A stretch of DNA of 47,862 nucleotides. It comes from Halorubrum halophilum (GTDB lineage: Archaea > Halobacteriota > Halobacteria > Halobacteriales > Haloferacaceae). Of the stretch, positions 41,605 through 47,862 are shown in pieces. The notes under the pieces were generated by a model, which saw nothing but the letters and a program-made list of their open reading frames with translations, was not told the DNA's origin and ran no database searches. Where the stretch lies: positions 1 through 47,862 of the forward strand of contig NZ_BBJP01000017.1 in the NCBI RefSeq assembly GCF_000739595.1, given 5' to 3'. The first letter of the stretch is position 1; each line of letters starts with the position of its first letter. The position numbers and the translations under genes were made by a program.

Positions 41605-41904
41605 CTACCGCCGGAGTCCCGCTTCCTCGTCGCCCTCGACGAACCACACGGTGAAGTAGTCGTAGCCGCCGTAGGCGGCGTCGAGCGCGCCCAGCCACCA
41701 GTTCCATCGCTCGGCGATCGAGGAGCCGTCGGGCGCGTCTTCGAGGTGGTCGATCACGCCGGGCACGGTGAGGGCGTGCCCGCGGTCTCGGGAGGGTCGC
41801 CCCGAGTCGGCGAGATCGCGGGCCGCCCGGGCGACCGCCCGCCGCTCGGCCTCGGTCCCGCCGAACTCCGACTCAAGGGCCTTCTCCAGACGCTGTCGGT
41901 CCAT
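41605..41904 (-). CDS. Uncharacterised haloarchaeal protein
   Basis: 99-residue soluble, probably alpha-helical protein (RLEKALESEFGGTEAERRAV, then SIAERWNWWLGALDAAYGGYDYF). The Trp/Tyr-rich middle and the ending VWFVEGDEEAGL are distinctive, but I know no function. There is 94 bp to the membrane-protein gene upstream and 112 bp to the small protein gene downstream, all on the minus strand. Confidence 0.7.
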   Translation of the reverse strand: MDRQRLEKALESEFGGTEAERRAVARAARDLADSGRPSRDRGHALTVPGVIDHLEDAPDGSSIAERWNWWLGALDAAYGGYDYFTVWFVEGDEEAGLRR

Positions 41905-41998
41905 GGTCGGACCTACGAGGCCCGACTATATGAGTCGCGTGGTAGGGGGTGGCACGTCCGGTGTCGACGACGGACCGAATTCTCGCCGCTATCGGGCG

Positions 41999-43018
41999 TC
42001 ACAGTCGGGCCGCGAGCGCGAGGAAGAGGAGACTGAACGGCGCCGTCAGGAGCGCTAACAGGATCCCGGCCGCCGGCTCGCCGGCCGCGAGGGCCATCGC
42101 GAGGCCGACGACGAGCGAGGCGGAACCCACGATCGCGAGAATGACGCGCTCCGGGACACTGGCTCGGTCGGGTCCGTCGCTCCGCGCGAGCGTCGCGCCC
42201 AGTTTCCGCTCGACCTCGTCGGCGAGGTCGCTCGGGACGAACAGCCACGGTGTCGAGCGATACCAGGCGTTCCCGCGGTACGCGAGGAGGAAGACGGTCG
42301 TCCACGGGAGGTCGATCCGACGCGTCCGGACTACGGACCCGAGGTCGTCCGAGCGCGTCCGGTCGTGGCTCCGGGAGGTACGCTCGATCGTCTCGGCTGC
42401 GGGATCGAGCCGCAGGTCGGTCCCGCCCGAGCCCGCGATCACTGGGAAGAGCGTGGCGAACGCGAGGAGTAACGGCGCGAACGCCGAGAACACCGATAGC
42501 GTTTCGGGAAACGGACCCGGTCCCATCGCGGCGACCCCGACAGCGACGACGGCGCCCGCCCCGGCGAGCGTCCAGCCGAGTCGGAGCCCCGAGAGGTCGA
42601 ACGAGTAGTCGCCGAACTGCGACCGGAGCTCTCGACGGCGCTCCGGAGAGGTCTGATCGTACGCCACGATCCAGTAGAACAGCGACATCGGGCCGCCGAC
42701 GAGGAGGAGGACGAGCAGCGCCCACGTCGACGCCGGCGGGCCGCCGCCTCCGAACAGCGAGGTGCCGCCCCCGATCACCGAGACGACGATCCCGGCAGCG
42801 ACGAACAGCAGCGCCGCGAGGACGAGCACGCCCACAGTCGCGCTCGCGCCGAACGCCAGCGACCGCAGCCGCTCGAAGCGGACCGGGCCCCACTCGACGG
42901 GAGCCATGTCGGGATCGGCGTCAGGGAGCGCGGCGGAGTCGCCCGCGGAATCCGCGCCGCGGTCCCGGTCCGCCGACGACTGGGTCTCGTCGATCGCTGT
43001 GCTGGACTCGGAGGGCAT
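41999..43018 (-). CDS. Multi-pass membrane protein, function unknown
   Basis: 339-residue protein. The first 40 residues are acidic and Ser/Asp-rich. Two membrane helices follow (about 57-82 and 99-117), then two more (about 146-165 and 170-195), a soluble beta segment with RTRRIDLPWTTVFLLAYRG and FVPSDLADEVERKLGA, and a final pair (about 287-308 and 314-337). The middle resembles a PH-like or DUF6498-like haloarchaeal module, but I am not sure. The ATG at 43018 is used; a GTG two codons upstream is equally possible. Confidence 0.7.
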   Translation of the reverse strand: MPSESSTAIDETQSSADRDRGADSAGDSAALPDADPDMAPVEWGPVRFERLRSLAFGASATVGVLVLAALLFVAAGIVVSVIGGGTSLFGGGGPPASTWALLVLLLVGGPMSLFYWIVAYDQTSPERRRELRSQFGDYSFDLSGLRLGWTLAGAGAVVAVGVAAMGPGPFPETLSVFSAFAPLLLAFATLFPVIAGSGGTDLRLDPAAETIERTSRSHDRTRSDDLGSVVRTRRIDLPWTTVFLLAYRGNAWYRSTPWLFVPSDLADEVERKLGATLARSDGPDRASVPERVILAIVGSASLVVGLAMALAAGEPAAGILLALLTAPFSLLFLALAARL

Positions 43019-43140
43019 GAGCACTTGTTGGGGCAGAGAGGGCTTAAATTCCGGTCGTCGCGGCGGTCGGTAAATGGATGTCGGCGGATCCGGTCTCCTC
43101 GCATTCGCGTGTTCGAATCCTGAACGGACGCGACGGCGAG

Positions 43141-43148
43141 TATTTATC
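43141..43148 (+). promoter_or_regulatory. TATA box of the DUF5518-like gene
   Basis: TATTTATC, 22 bp before the ATG at 43171, typical for a leaderless haloarchaeal transcript. Confidence 0.6.
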
Positions 43149-43170
43149 TCGGCGACGGGTACGGAGGAGT

Positions 43171-43533
43171 ATGACTGACTGGCGCGCCGTCGGCTACGGG
43201 TTCGTCGTGACGCTGATCGCCGGGCTCCTCGCGACGTTCGCCCCGGTCGTCGGCCACATCGGCGCGGGGTTGATCGGCGGATTCGTCGCCGGCTACGTCG
43301 CCGGCGGCGGGCTGCTCTCGGGGACGTGGCACGGCCTGCTCGCCGGCTCCGTGAGCGGAGTCGTCGTCACCCTCATTCTGGCCGCGTTCGGTGGACTCGT
43401 GGGACTGGTCGGTGGTCCCGTCGGCAGTCTGCTCGGCGGTGCCGGCGTGTTGGTGGTCGGGTTGTTCGTAACGTTCCTGTTCGCGATCGACTCGGCGCTC
43501 GCGGGCGCGATCGGCGGGGTGCTCGGGGACTGA
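43171..43533 (+). CDS. DUF5518-like membrane protein
   Basis: 120-residue Gly/Val/Leu-rich protein with four membrane helices separated by short glycine turns (GYGFVVTLIAGLLATFAP, GLIGGFVAGYVAGGG, VSGVVVTLILAAFGGLVGL, GVLVVGLFVTFLFAID). This is the pattern of the haloarchaeal DUF5518 family, whose function is unknown. The start is set by the TATA box 22 bp upstream. Confidence 0.8.
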   Translation: MTDWRAVGYGFVVTLIAGLLATFAPVVGHIGAGLIGGFVAGYVAGGGLLSGTWHGLLAGSVSGVVVTLILAAFGGLVGLVGGPVGSLLGGAGVLVVGLFVTFLFAIDSALAGAIGGVLGD

Positions 43534-43555
43534 GTCGGATTTTCTGACTTCATCG

Positions 43556-43880
43556 ATGGTGGATCGACGGGTGGAGTGTACCGATTGGCGCGTGCCTGCG
43601 AGGCCGCTTCGCGGCCGAGCAGCACCGCGCGAGGGAGTCGGTCGCCCGGAGCAACGCGGAGGGCGACCGACGAGGCTGGGGAGGTGTGAGGCTGCGGTTG
43701 CTGTGCGGTGCGATCGGGCGGGACTCAAAGGGGCAGTCGCGAGGTGGGCGCAGGCGATGTAAGCACTGGAAGGAGCGAACGGAGTGAGCGACTGAAGCGC
43801 GCAGCGAGCGTGCGCCCACCTCGCGACTGGGGCTTTGGCGGTGTTCGCTGTCGATCCGCTGCCTGATACTTATAAATGGA
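43556..43880 (-). repeat. Dispersed three-hairpin repeat, copy 4 (minus orientation)
   Basis: Fills most of the gap 43534-43981. On the minus strand: TTTATAA (43870-43876), GCGAACACC box at 43848, stem 1 (43734-43752 with 43811-43829, 19 bp, perfect) with outer CAAAG and CTTTG, stem 2 (GTCGGTCGCCC with GGGCGACCGAC) and stem 3 (GGCCGC-GAA-GCGGCC). The right end of TnpB element 2 begins 54 bp beyond its promoter side. Confidence 0.85.
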
Positions 43881-43933
43881 GAGCTAGCGTTTCAGTAGAG
43901 TTCACTACCGGACCGCGGTCAACTACGTATAAT

Positions 43934-45376
43934 TGACATCCTCCTCCGGCTAAAGCCGGAGGAATCCCGAGCGTTGGGATATTAAGGTTTGCAGTCTCCC
44001 TGTTCTTTCGTGTTGAACGACCCGCTCTCGCGGTCGAACAGGAAGACTCCGGGCTGTGCCAACCAGCCGTTACTCATATCCCCTGTCGGGGGACTCTGAG
44101 TTATCTTTCGCCGGATATTCACCGCACCGTTCGCGTCCGCGTTCATCGTCGTCTCGCACGACGAACAGACGTACAGACCGCGCTCCACACGATTCGAGTC
44201 ACGAATCTGCCCGCAACACGAACACGTTTTGCTCGTGTTCTCCTCATTCACACGGTCAACAAGGATACCGTGTTCCTCGGCTTTGTATTCAAGGAGACGG
44301 GCGAAGCGGTCAAACTCCCAGCCGTGGAGTTTCTTGTTCCCCGACGCACCCCAGTTCCGCGAGTCGCCGTTCTCGTCTTCGCGGATGTCGCTAAGATCGC
44401 CAACTGCTATCTTCCCGATACCTTCTTCGACACACCGCTCAACGATGTGTTTGCTGAGGGTCTGGAGGAAGTGATCTTTGCGTCGGGAGAGTTTTTGCCG
44501 AGCCTTCCGCGCACGCTTCGACGGGCCGTTCTCGCCTTCGGTCTGATACTCCTCTCGGGTGAAGTAGTGTTTGTCCTCTTTCAGCACGTTCCCCGGATAC
44601 AGTTCACTCGCGCCATCTTCGTAGTCGATGGTGAGATAGTTGCTGATACCGAGGTCGATCCCTGCTGTCTTGTCGCCGGGTGCGTCTTTGACTGGGATCT
44701 TTTTCTTACAGACGAGGTGTAGCTCCCACTTGTCACCGTTCCAGGCGGCACGCACCTGCTGGATGTTCTCAACTTCTACGTCGGGTCGGGTTTCGTACTC
44801 CGCGAGAATGAAGTCAGACCGACTCTCTTTCAGGTTGAAGCCTTTCGAGAGACGGAGTTGACCGTGCTTCGTGTCGTGCTTGATGGCTCGTTTCTTCCAC
44901 GTGACGGTGGAGCGCGGGTGTCGGTCGCCACGTTTCCGGTAGCCCGGTGGGTTGTTGCCATCGTCGGAGTTGTACCAGCCGGTGAACGCCTCAGCAAGTT
45001 CTTCGAGAACTCGCTGACTTGACTGCGAATGGAGGTCACTGTAGCGTTCGTGGTCTTTCAGCTCCGATTTGAGTTCAGCTTCGCCGGGTATCTCACCGGT
45101 TTCGTCCCACCGTTGTTGGATGTGGTAGCGTCCGACGTTCCACAGTTTCGAGGCGGAGAACCCGCACTGGTCGAGGTCGTCACGAACCTGTTGGTGGTTC
45201 GTGATGCGTGCGACGTAGGTGCGGGTCGTCTCCAGCATCGGACTGTGTTCATAATACGTTATAAGAGAATAAGTATTAAAATCAACGACCGGACGTGGAA
45301 TATCCGGTTGGAACGTTGTCGGTGGATTATCGGTCAGAGTGTCAGATTCATCCCGCGCCTAAAGGCGCGGGTATTC
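43934..45376 (-). mobile_element. IS1341/TnpB-type element 2 (no tnpA)
   Basis: Both ends are visible. The right end is TTGACATCC with hairpin CCTCCGGC-TAAA-GCCGGAGG (43944-43963). The left end is hairpin CCCGCGCC-TAAA-GGCGCGGG (45352-45371) followed by TATTC. The single gene is tnpB; no tnpA is present. It sits between repeat copy 4 and the 3-prime end of the peroxiredoxin gene, 33 bp from its stop. Confidence 0.85.
43982..45238 (-). CDS. tnpB: TnpB-family protein with altered RuvC-II motif, element 2
   Basis: 418-residue TnpB homologue. RuvC-I Asp195 (AGIDLGI) and RuvC-III Asp368 (MNADANGAVNI) are present, as is the zinc ribbon (Cys339, 342, 358, 361). At the RuvC-II position, where TnpB has V-E-D-L, this protein has VGDL (Gly280), so the standard catalytic Glu is missing. 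Nearby acids (Glu287, Glu289, Glu308) could substitute in a rearranged site. Otherwise the gene is complete. I recall the VGDL form from other haloarchaeal copies, so it is likely a lineage feature rather than a fresh mutation. Confidence 0.92.
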   Translation of the reverse strand: MLETTRTYVARITNHQQVRDDLDQCGFSASKLWNVGRYHIQQRWDETGEIPGEAELKSELKDHERYSDLHSQSSQRVLEELAEAFTGWYNSDDGNNPPGYRKRGDRHPRSTVTWKKRAIKHDTKHGQLRLSKGFNLKESRSDFILAEYETRPDVEVENIQQVRAAWNGDKWELHLVCKKKIPVKDAPGDKTAGIDLGISNYLTIDYEDGASELYPGNVLKEDKHYFTREEYQTEGENGPSKRARKARQKLSRRKDHFLQTLSKHIVERCVEEGIGKIAVGDLSDIREDENGDSRNWGASGNKKLHGWEFDRFARLLEYKAEEHGILVDRVNEENTSKTCSCCGQIRDSNRVERGLYVCSSCETTMNADANGAVNIRRKITQSPPTGDMSNGWLAQPGVFLFDRESGSFNTKEQGDCKP

Positions 45377-45409
45377 TCCTTGCTCTCTATAATGCCGATC
45401 AACGACGTC

Positions 45410-45883
45410 TTACGCGCTTTCGACCGCGTCGAGGACGGCGTCGTAGTCCGGCTCGTTGGTCGGGTCGTCGGCGACCCAGTCGTAGACGACTTCGCCCTCG
45501 TCGTCGAGCACGAACACGGCGCGGTTCGCGATCCCGTAGAGGCCCAGATCCGCGATGTCCATCTCCAGCCCGTACGCCCGGATCGCGTCGCCGCCCATGT
45601 CGCTCACGAGGTCGAACTCGATCCCGTGCTCCTCGCGGAACGCGCCCTGCGAGAACGGGGAGTCGGCGCTGACGCCAAAGATCGTTCCGCCCGCGTCCTC
45701 GAACTCGGCGGCGCGCTCCTGGAACGCCACCATCTCGTTCGTGCACGGGGGCGTGAACGCGCCCGGGAAGAAGGCGAGCACGACCGGCCCGTCGCCGATG
45801 TGGTCGTCGAGATCGAACGGTTCGTGGTCGCTCGTGCCGATCGTCGCGGTGAACGTGGGTGCGGCGTCGCCTGTGGATACCAT
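45410..45883 (-). CDS. Peroxiredoxin (AhpC/TSA family)
   Basis: 157-residue thioredoxin-fold peroxidase that reduces hydroperoxides. The peroxidatic cysteine is Cys47 in FPGAFTPPCTNEM. Other family features are VLAFFPGAFTP, TIFGVSADSPFSQGAF and FDLVSDMGGDAIRAYG. There is no second cysteine, so it works as a 1-Cys enzyme and needs an outside thiol. The start at 45883 (MVSTGDAAPTF) is the family start. With KatG it gives the cell peroxide defence. TnpB element 2 sits just beyond its 3-prime end. Confidence 0.92.
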   Translation of the reverse strand: MVSTGDAAPTFTATIGTSDHEPFDLDDHIGDGPVVLAFFPGAFTPPCTNEMVAFQERAAEFEDAGGTIFGVSADSPFSQGAFREEHGIEFDLVSDMGGDAIRAYGLEMDIADLGLYGIANRAVFVLDDEGEVVYDWVADDPTNEPDYDAVLDAVESA

Positions 45884-45975
45884 CGCTCCGTGATACGTGC
45901 GAGTCACGCAAAAGGCTTGTCGCGCCCGCGTTCGGTTCCGGTATCGACTCCCCCGTTCCCGTAACGCTCGACGGG

Positions 45976-46479
45976 CTACTCCCGATCGAGGTACTCCTGC
46001 TGGATCGCGACGATCTCAGCGGAGTCGTCGCAGTCCGCGTACCGCCGAAGGGGTTCCTCGTTGAGGTCGAGGAACGTCTCGCCCCACGTGAACTTCGCCA
46101 TGATCCGCTCGGCGTGGTCGGGCTCGCCGAGGATCGCGAGCGCGGCCGCGAACGCTTCGACCGTGGTGAGTTGCATCGGTCGCCCGAAGTTCACGGGATT
46201 GGCGGCGACGAGGTACGGGAGCGCGCGGTGCTCGCCCGGGAGACTGAACATCTTCTCGCCCGCCGACTCCCACGAGCAGTCGAGCGCGACCAAGGCGTTC
46301 TCTTCGGCGAGGTCGGCGTCCGCGGGCGAGAGCGCGCGCTCCGCGTGAGGGTTGAGCACGACGCCGTAGGGCGTGGCGCGGTCCGAGCGGTGCAGCTCCG
46401 CGAGGTCGAACCGCGCGAGCTTCCGCGCCGTGCACTTGTCGGGGTCGTCGTCTCCCTCGTACCGGACGTGCAGATCCAC
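45976..46479 (-). CDS. tsr3: Tsr3-type rRNA aminocarboxypropyltransferase (DUF367)
   Basis: 167-residue protein homologous to Tsr3, which transfers an aminocarboxypropyl group from SAM to a hypermodified uridine of small-subunit rRNA. Recognised segments are [78 protein letters not shown] and [16 protein letters not shown]. The start is GTG at 46479, with the TATA box at 46502-46508 22 bp upstream, so the transcript is nearly leaderless. The same TATA box can serve the repeat unit on the other strand. Confidence 0.9.
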   Translation of the reverse strand: MDLHVRYEGDDDPDKCTARKLARFDLAELHRSDRATPYGVVLNPHAERALSPADADLAEENALVALDCSWESAGEKMFSLPGEHRALPYLVAANPVNFGRPMQLTTVEAFAAALAILGEPDHAERIMAKFTWGETFLDLNEEPLRRYADCDDSAEIVAIQQEYLDRE

Positions 46480-46501
46480 ACGTACAAGATTGGCTGTTTC
46501 G

Positions 46502-46508
46502 TTTATAA
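46502..46508. promoter_or_regulatory. Bidirectional TATA box for tsr3 and a mini repeat
   Basis: TTTATAA reads as TTATAAA on the other strand. It is 22 bp before the GTG of tsr3 (minus) and 16 bp before the GGGGACACC box of the mini repeat (plus). Confidence 0.55.
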
Positions 46509-46524
46509 GGTGTGCGGAGCGTCA

Positions 46525-46560
46525 GGGGACACCGCCAAAGCCACAGTCGCTTGTTTATAA
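46525..46560 (+). repeat. Dispersed repeat, mini copy
   Basis: GGGGACACCGCCAAAGCC followed by ACAGTCGC, then TTTATAA at 46554. It has the 5-prime box and the TATA box but no hairpins, like 39022-39062. It lies directly before the large copy 5, so two units are in tandem. Confidence 0.6.
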
Positions 46561-46915
46561 ACGGTTGACAGCGGATCGACGGTGAACACCGCCAAAGCCC
46601 CAGTCGCGACGACTCGCGTGACTCGCTGCGGTCCTCAGTCGCTCGTTTCACTCGCTCCTTCCGGTCCTTGCTTCGTCAAGCTTCGTCCTCGCGACTGCCC
46701 CTTTGAGTCCCGCCCGATCGCACCGCACAGCACCTCACGCCTCCCCAGCCTCGTCGGTCGCCCTCCGCGTTGCTCCGGGCGACCGACTCCAGCGAGGGAC
46801 CGAAGGTCCCTCTGGCAGCCGGCGCGTAGCGCCGGCGACCTCGCGCGGCGCACCTCGCGCCCGAGGGGCGCTCGGAGGCGCGCGCCACAGCAATTCGGTT
46901 TATAAGTGATCGTCG
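46561..46915 (+). repeat. Dispersed three-hairpin repeat, copy 5
   Basis: Fills most of the gap 46480-47014. GTGAACACC at 46582 lies 21 bp after a TTTATAA box (46554). CAAAG-CCC is followed by stem 1 with a 9-bp perfect end (46601-46609 with 46689-46697) and an imperfect inner part, then CCC-CTTTG, stem 2 (GTCGGTCGCCC with GGGCGACCGAC) and an insert of two extra hairpins (AGGGACC-GAA-GGTCCCT, 46795-46811; GCCGGCGC-GTA-GCGCCGGC, 46818-46836). It ends with TTTATAAGTGATCG. The remaining 46916-47014 is the upstream region of cofE. Confidence 0.85.
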
Positions 46916-47014
46916 CCGACCATGCCGAACCCACCTTCTCATCCTTAGAGCCCGATACCGTCAAACCGGCCCGGTACCGGCGGGGTTTTTCCTCGTCGCA
47001 ACCCACTCGTTCGT

Positions 47015-47770
47015 ATGGAGCTGTTCGCCGTCCCGGACCTCCCGGAGATCCGGGAGGGAGACGACCTGGCGGCCATGATCGACGAGCGCGTCGACCTCCG
47101 CGCGGACGACGTGGTCGTCGTCGCCAGCACCGTCGTCTCCAAGGCGGAGGGCCGTGTCTTCGACCTCTCGGACTTCCCGGCGAGCGAGCGCGCGGAGGCG
47201 GTCGCCGACCGGCTCGCGGAGATCTCGGGCGAGGAGAAGGACCCGCGCTTCGCGCAGGCCGTCATCGAGGAGTCGACGGAGCTGATCATGGAGGCGCCGT
47301 TCCTCCTCACCGCGACCCGCTTCGGCCACATCGGCGTCAACGCCGGGATCGACCGGTCGAACGTCCCCGACGGCGACCTGCTGCTGCTCCCGGAGCGCCC
47401 CACCGAGAGCGCGGAACGAGTCCGCAAGGGGATCGCGGCCGACCGCGTCGTCGTCAGCGACACCTGCGGCCGCCCGTTCCGACACGGCCAGCGCGGAGTC
47501 GCGATCGGGTGGGCCGGCCTCCCGGCGAGCCGCGACTGGCGCGGCGAGCGCGACCGCGACGGCCGTGAGATGGGCGTCACCGTCCAGAACGTGATCGACG
47601 AGCTCGCGTCCGCGGCGAACCTCGTCGCCGGCGAGGGCGACGGCGGCACCCCGGTCGTCGTCGTCCGCGACTGGGCGTTCGGCGACCACGACGGCTCGGA
47701 CAACCACTTCCGCGAGCCGGAGGGCGACTTCGTCCGGCAGGCGCTGCGGGAGTGGACCTTCGACGAATAA
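47015..47770 (+). CDS. cofE: Coenzyme F420-0:L-glutamate ligase
   Basis: 251-residue GTP-dependent ligase that adds glutamate to F420-0. Typical segments are LFAVPDLPEIREGDDLAAMI, DVVVVASTVVSKAEGRV, then HIGVNAGIDRSNVPDGDLLLLPERP and VSDTCGRPFRHGQRGVAIGWAGL, and VIDELASAANLVAGEGDGGTPVV with the metal-binding Asp/Glu residues. All conserved blocks are present. The mer gene starts 2 bp after its stop, so the two F420 genes form one operon. Confidence 0.95.
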   Translation: MELFAVPDLPEIREGDDLAAMIDERVDLRADDVVVVASTVVSKAEGRVFDLSDFPASERAEAVADRLAEISGEEKDPRFAQAVIEESTELIMEAPFLLTATRFGHIGVNAGIDRSNVPDGDLLLLPERPTESAERVRKGIAADRVVVSDTCGRPFRHGQRGVAIGWAGLPASRDWRGERDRDGREMGVTVQNVIDELASAANLVAGEGDGGTPVVVVRDWAFGDHDGSDNHFREPEGDFVRQALREWTFDE

Positions 47771-47772
47771 CC

Positions 47773-47862
47773 ATGCTCGGCATCGAACTCACCCCCGAAC
47801 ACGACCTGCACCGCCTCGTCGAACTCGGCGTCCGCGCCGAGGACGCCGGCTACGACGCCGTC
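47773..47862 (+). CDS. mer: F420-dependent methylene-tetrahydromethanopterin reductase-like, partial
   Basis: The first 30 codons (MLGIELTPEH and VRAEDAGYDAV) match the start of bacterial-luciferase-type F420-dependent reductases, specifically Mer, before the window ends. In haloarchaea the enzyme is thought to act on a folate-type C1 carrier. It lies 2 bp after cofE. Only the N-terminal strand and helix can be seen, so a different F420-dependent luciferase-like enzyme is possible. Confidence 0.75.
   Translation, partial: MLGIELTPEHDLHRLVELGVRAEDAGYDAV

Noticed and set aside
7823-46915. CRISPR array
   Set aside because: The repeats are few, far apart, several hundred bases long and internally palindromic. 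There are no short regular repeats with spacers and no cas genes.

Overview
The window is about 67% G+C. It carries acidic, Asp/Glu-rich proteins, archaeal gene families (MBF1, PAC2, type II GAPDH, UPF0058, Tsr3, CofE, Mer, mevalonate-pathway decarboxylase), halocyanin, TATA boxes of the TTTATA type 20-30 bp before start codons, and a tRNA gene without an encoded CCA. This is a haloarchaeal chromosome, most like Halorubrum and relatives; the genus is an inference. Most genes are housekeeping, closely packed and on both strands.

Layout. 1-3.1 kb: beta-propeller protein and catalase-peroxidase KatG. 3.4-5.2 kb: a compact cluster of a cupin, a DUF2249 protein, a free-standing glutamyl-tRNA-reductase dimerisation-type domain and a truncated haemoglobin; the last three each have the same CCGAA-N4-TTCGG type palindrome centred 43-47 bp before the start codon. 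5.2-7.8 kb: remnant IS end, HTH plus DICT sensor pair, PurD-like ATP-grasp protein. 8.4-17.5 kb: MBF1, two-domain halocyanin, two paralogous HD hydrolases separated by uspA and a TnpB element, amidohydrolase, thymidine kinase, REC-PAS-PAS protein. 18-28.4 kb: small membrane protein, regulator-like protein, methyltransferase, CinA-type protein, tRNA-Thr(UGU), GNAT, CBS, uridine kinase, NSUN methyltransferase with a partner domain, PAC2, MenF, sulfite-oxidase-like protein, RHH protein, UPF0058. 28.4-36.2 kb: rhomboid, MrfA-like helicase, PsiE, photolyase, mevalonate-pathway decarboxylase. 36.2-38.5 kb: vapBC, then a lower-GC island with a frameshifted membrane gene and a MITE-like remnant. 38.5-47.9 kb: ferredoxin, M29 aminopeptidase, GAPDH, small haloarchaeal proteins, a second TnpB element, peroxiredoxin, Tsr3, and the F420 gene cofE followed by the start of mer.

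The most unusual content is a dispersed non-coding repeat family. There are five large copies (about 7.82-8.28, 17.56-18.01, 34.91-35.17, 43.56-43.88 and 46.58-46.92 kb) and two mini copies (39.02 and 46.53 kb). Each large copy has up to three stem-loops whose sequences differ between copies while pairing is kept. Four of the five have a TATA box at a fixed distance from a conserved GTGAACACC-like box. In the first copy the segment between the 19-bp arms of the first hairpin is inverted relative to the others. I do not recognise this family, and it is the best candidate here for an undescribed element or RNA.

Most long open frames opposite the real genes are GC-rich mirror frames and are left out.
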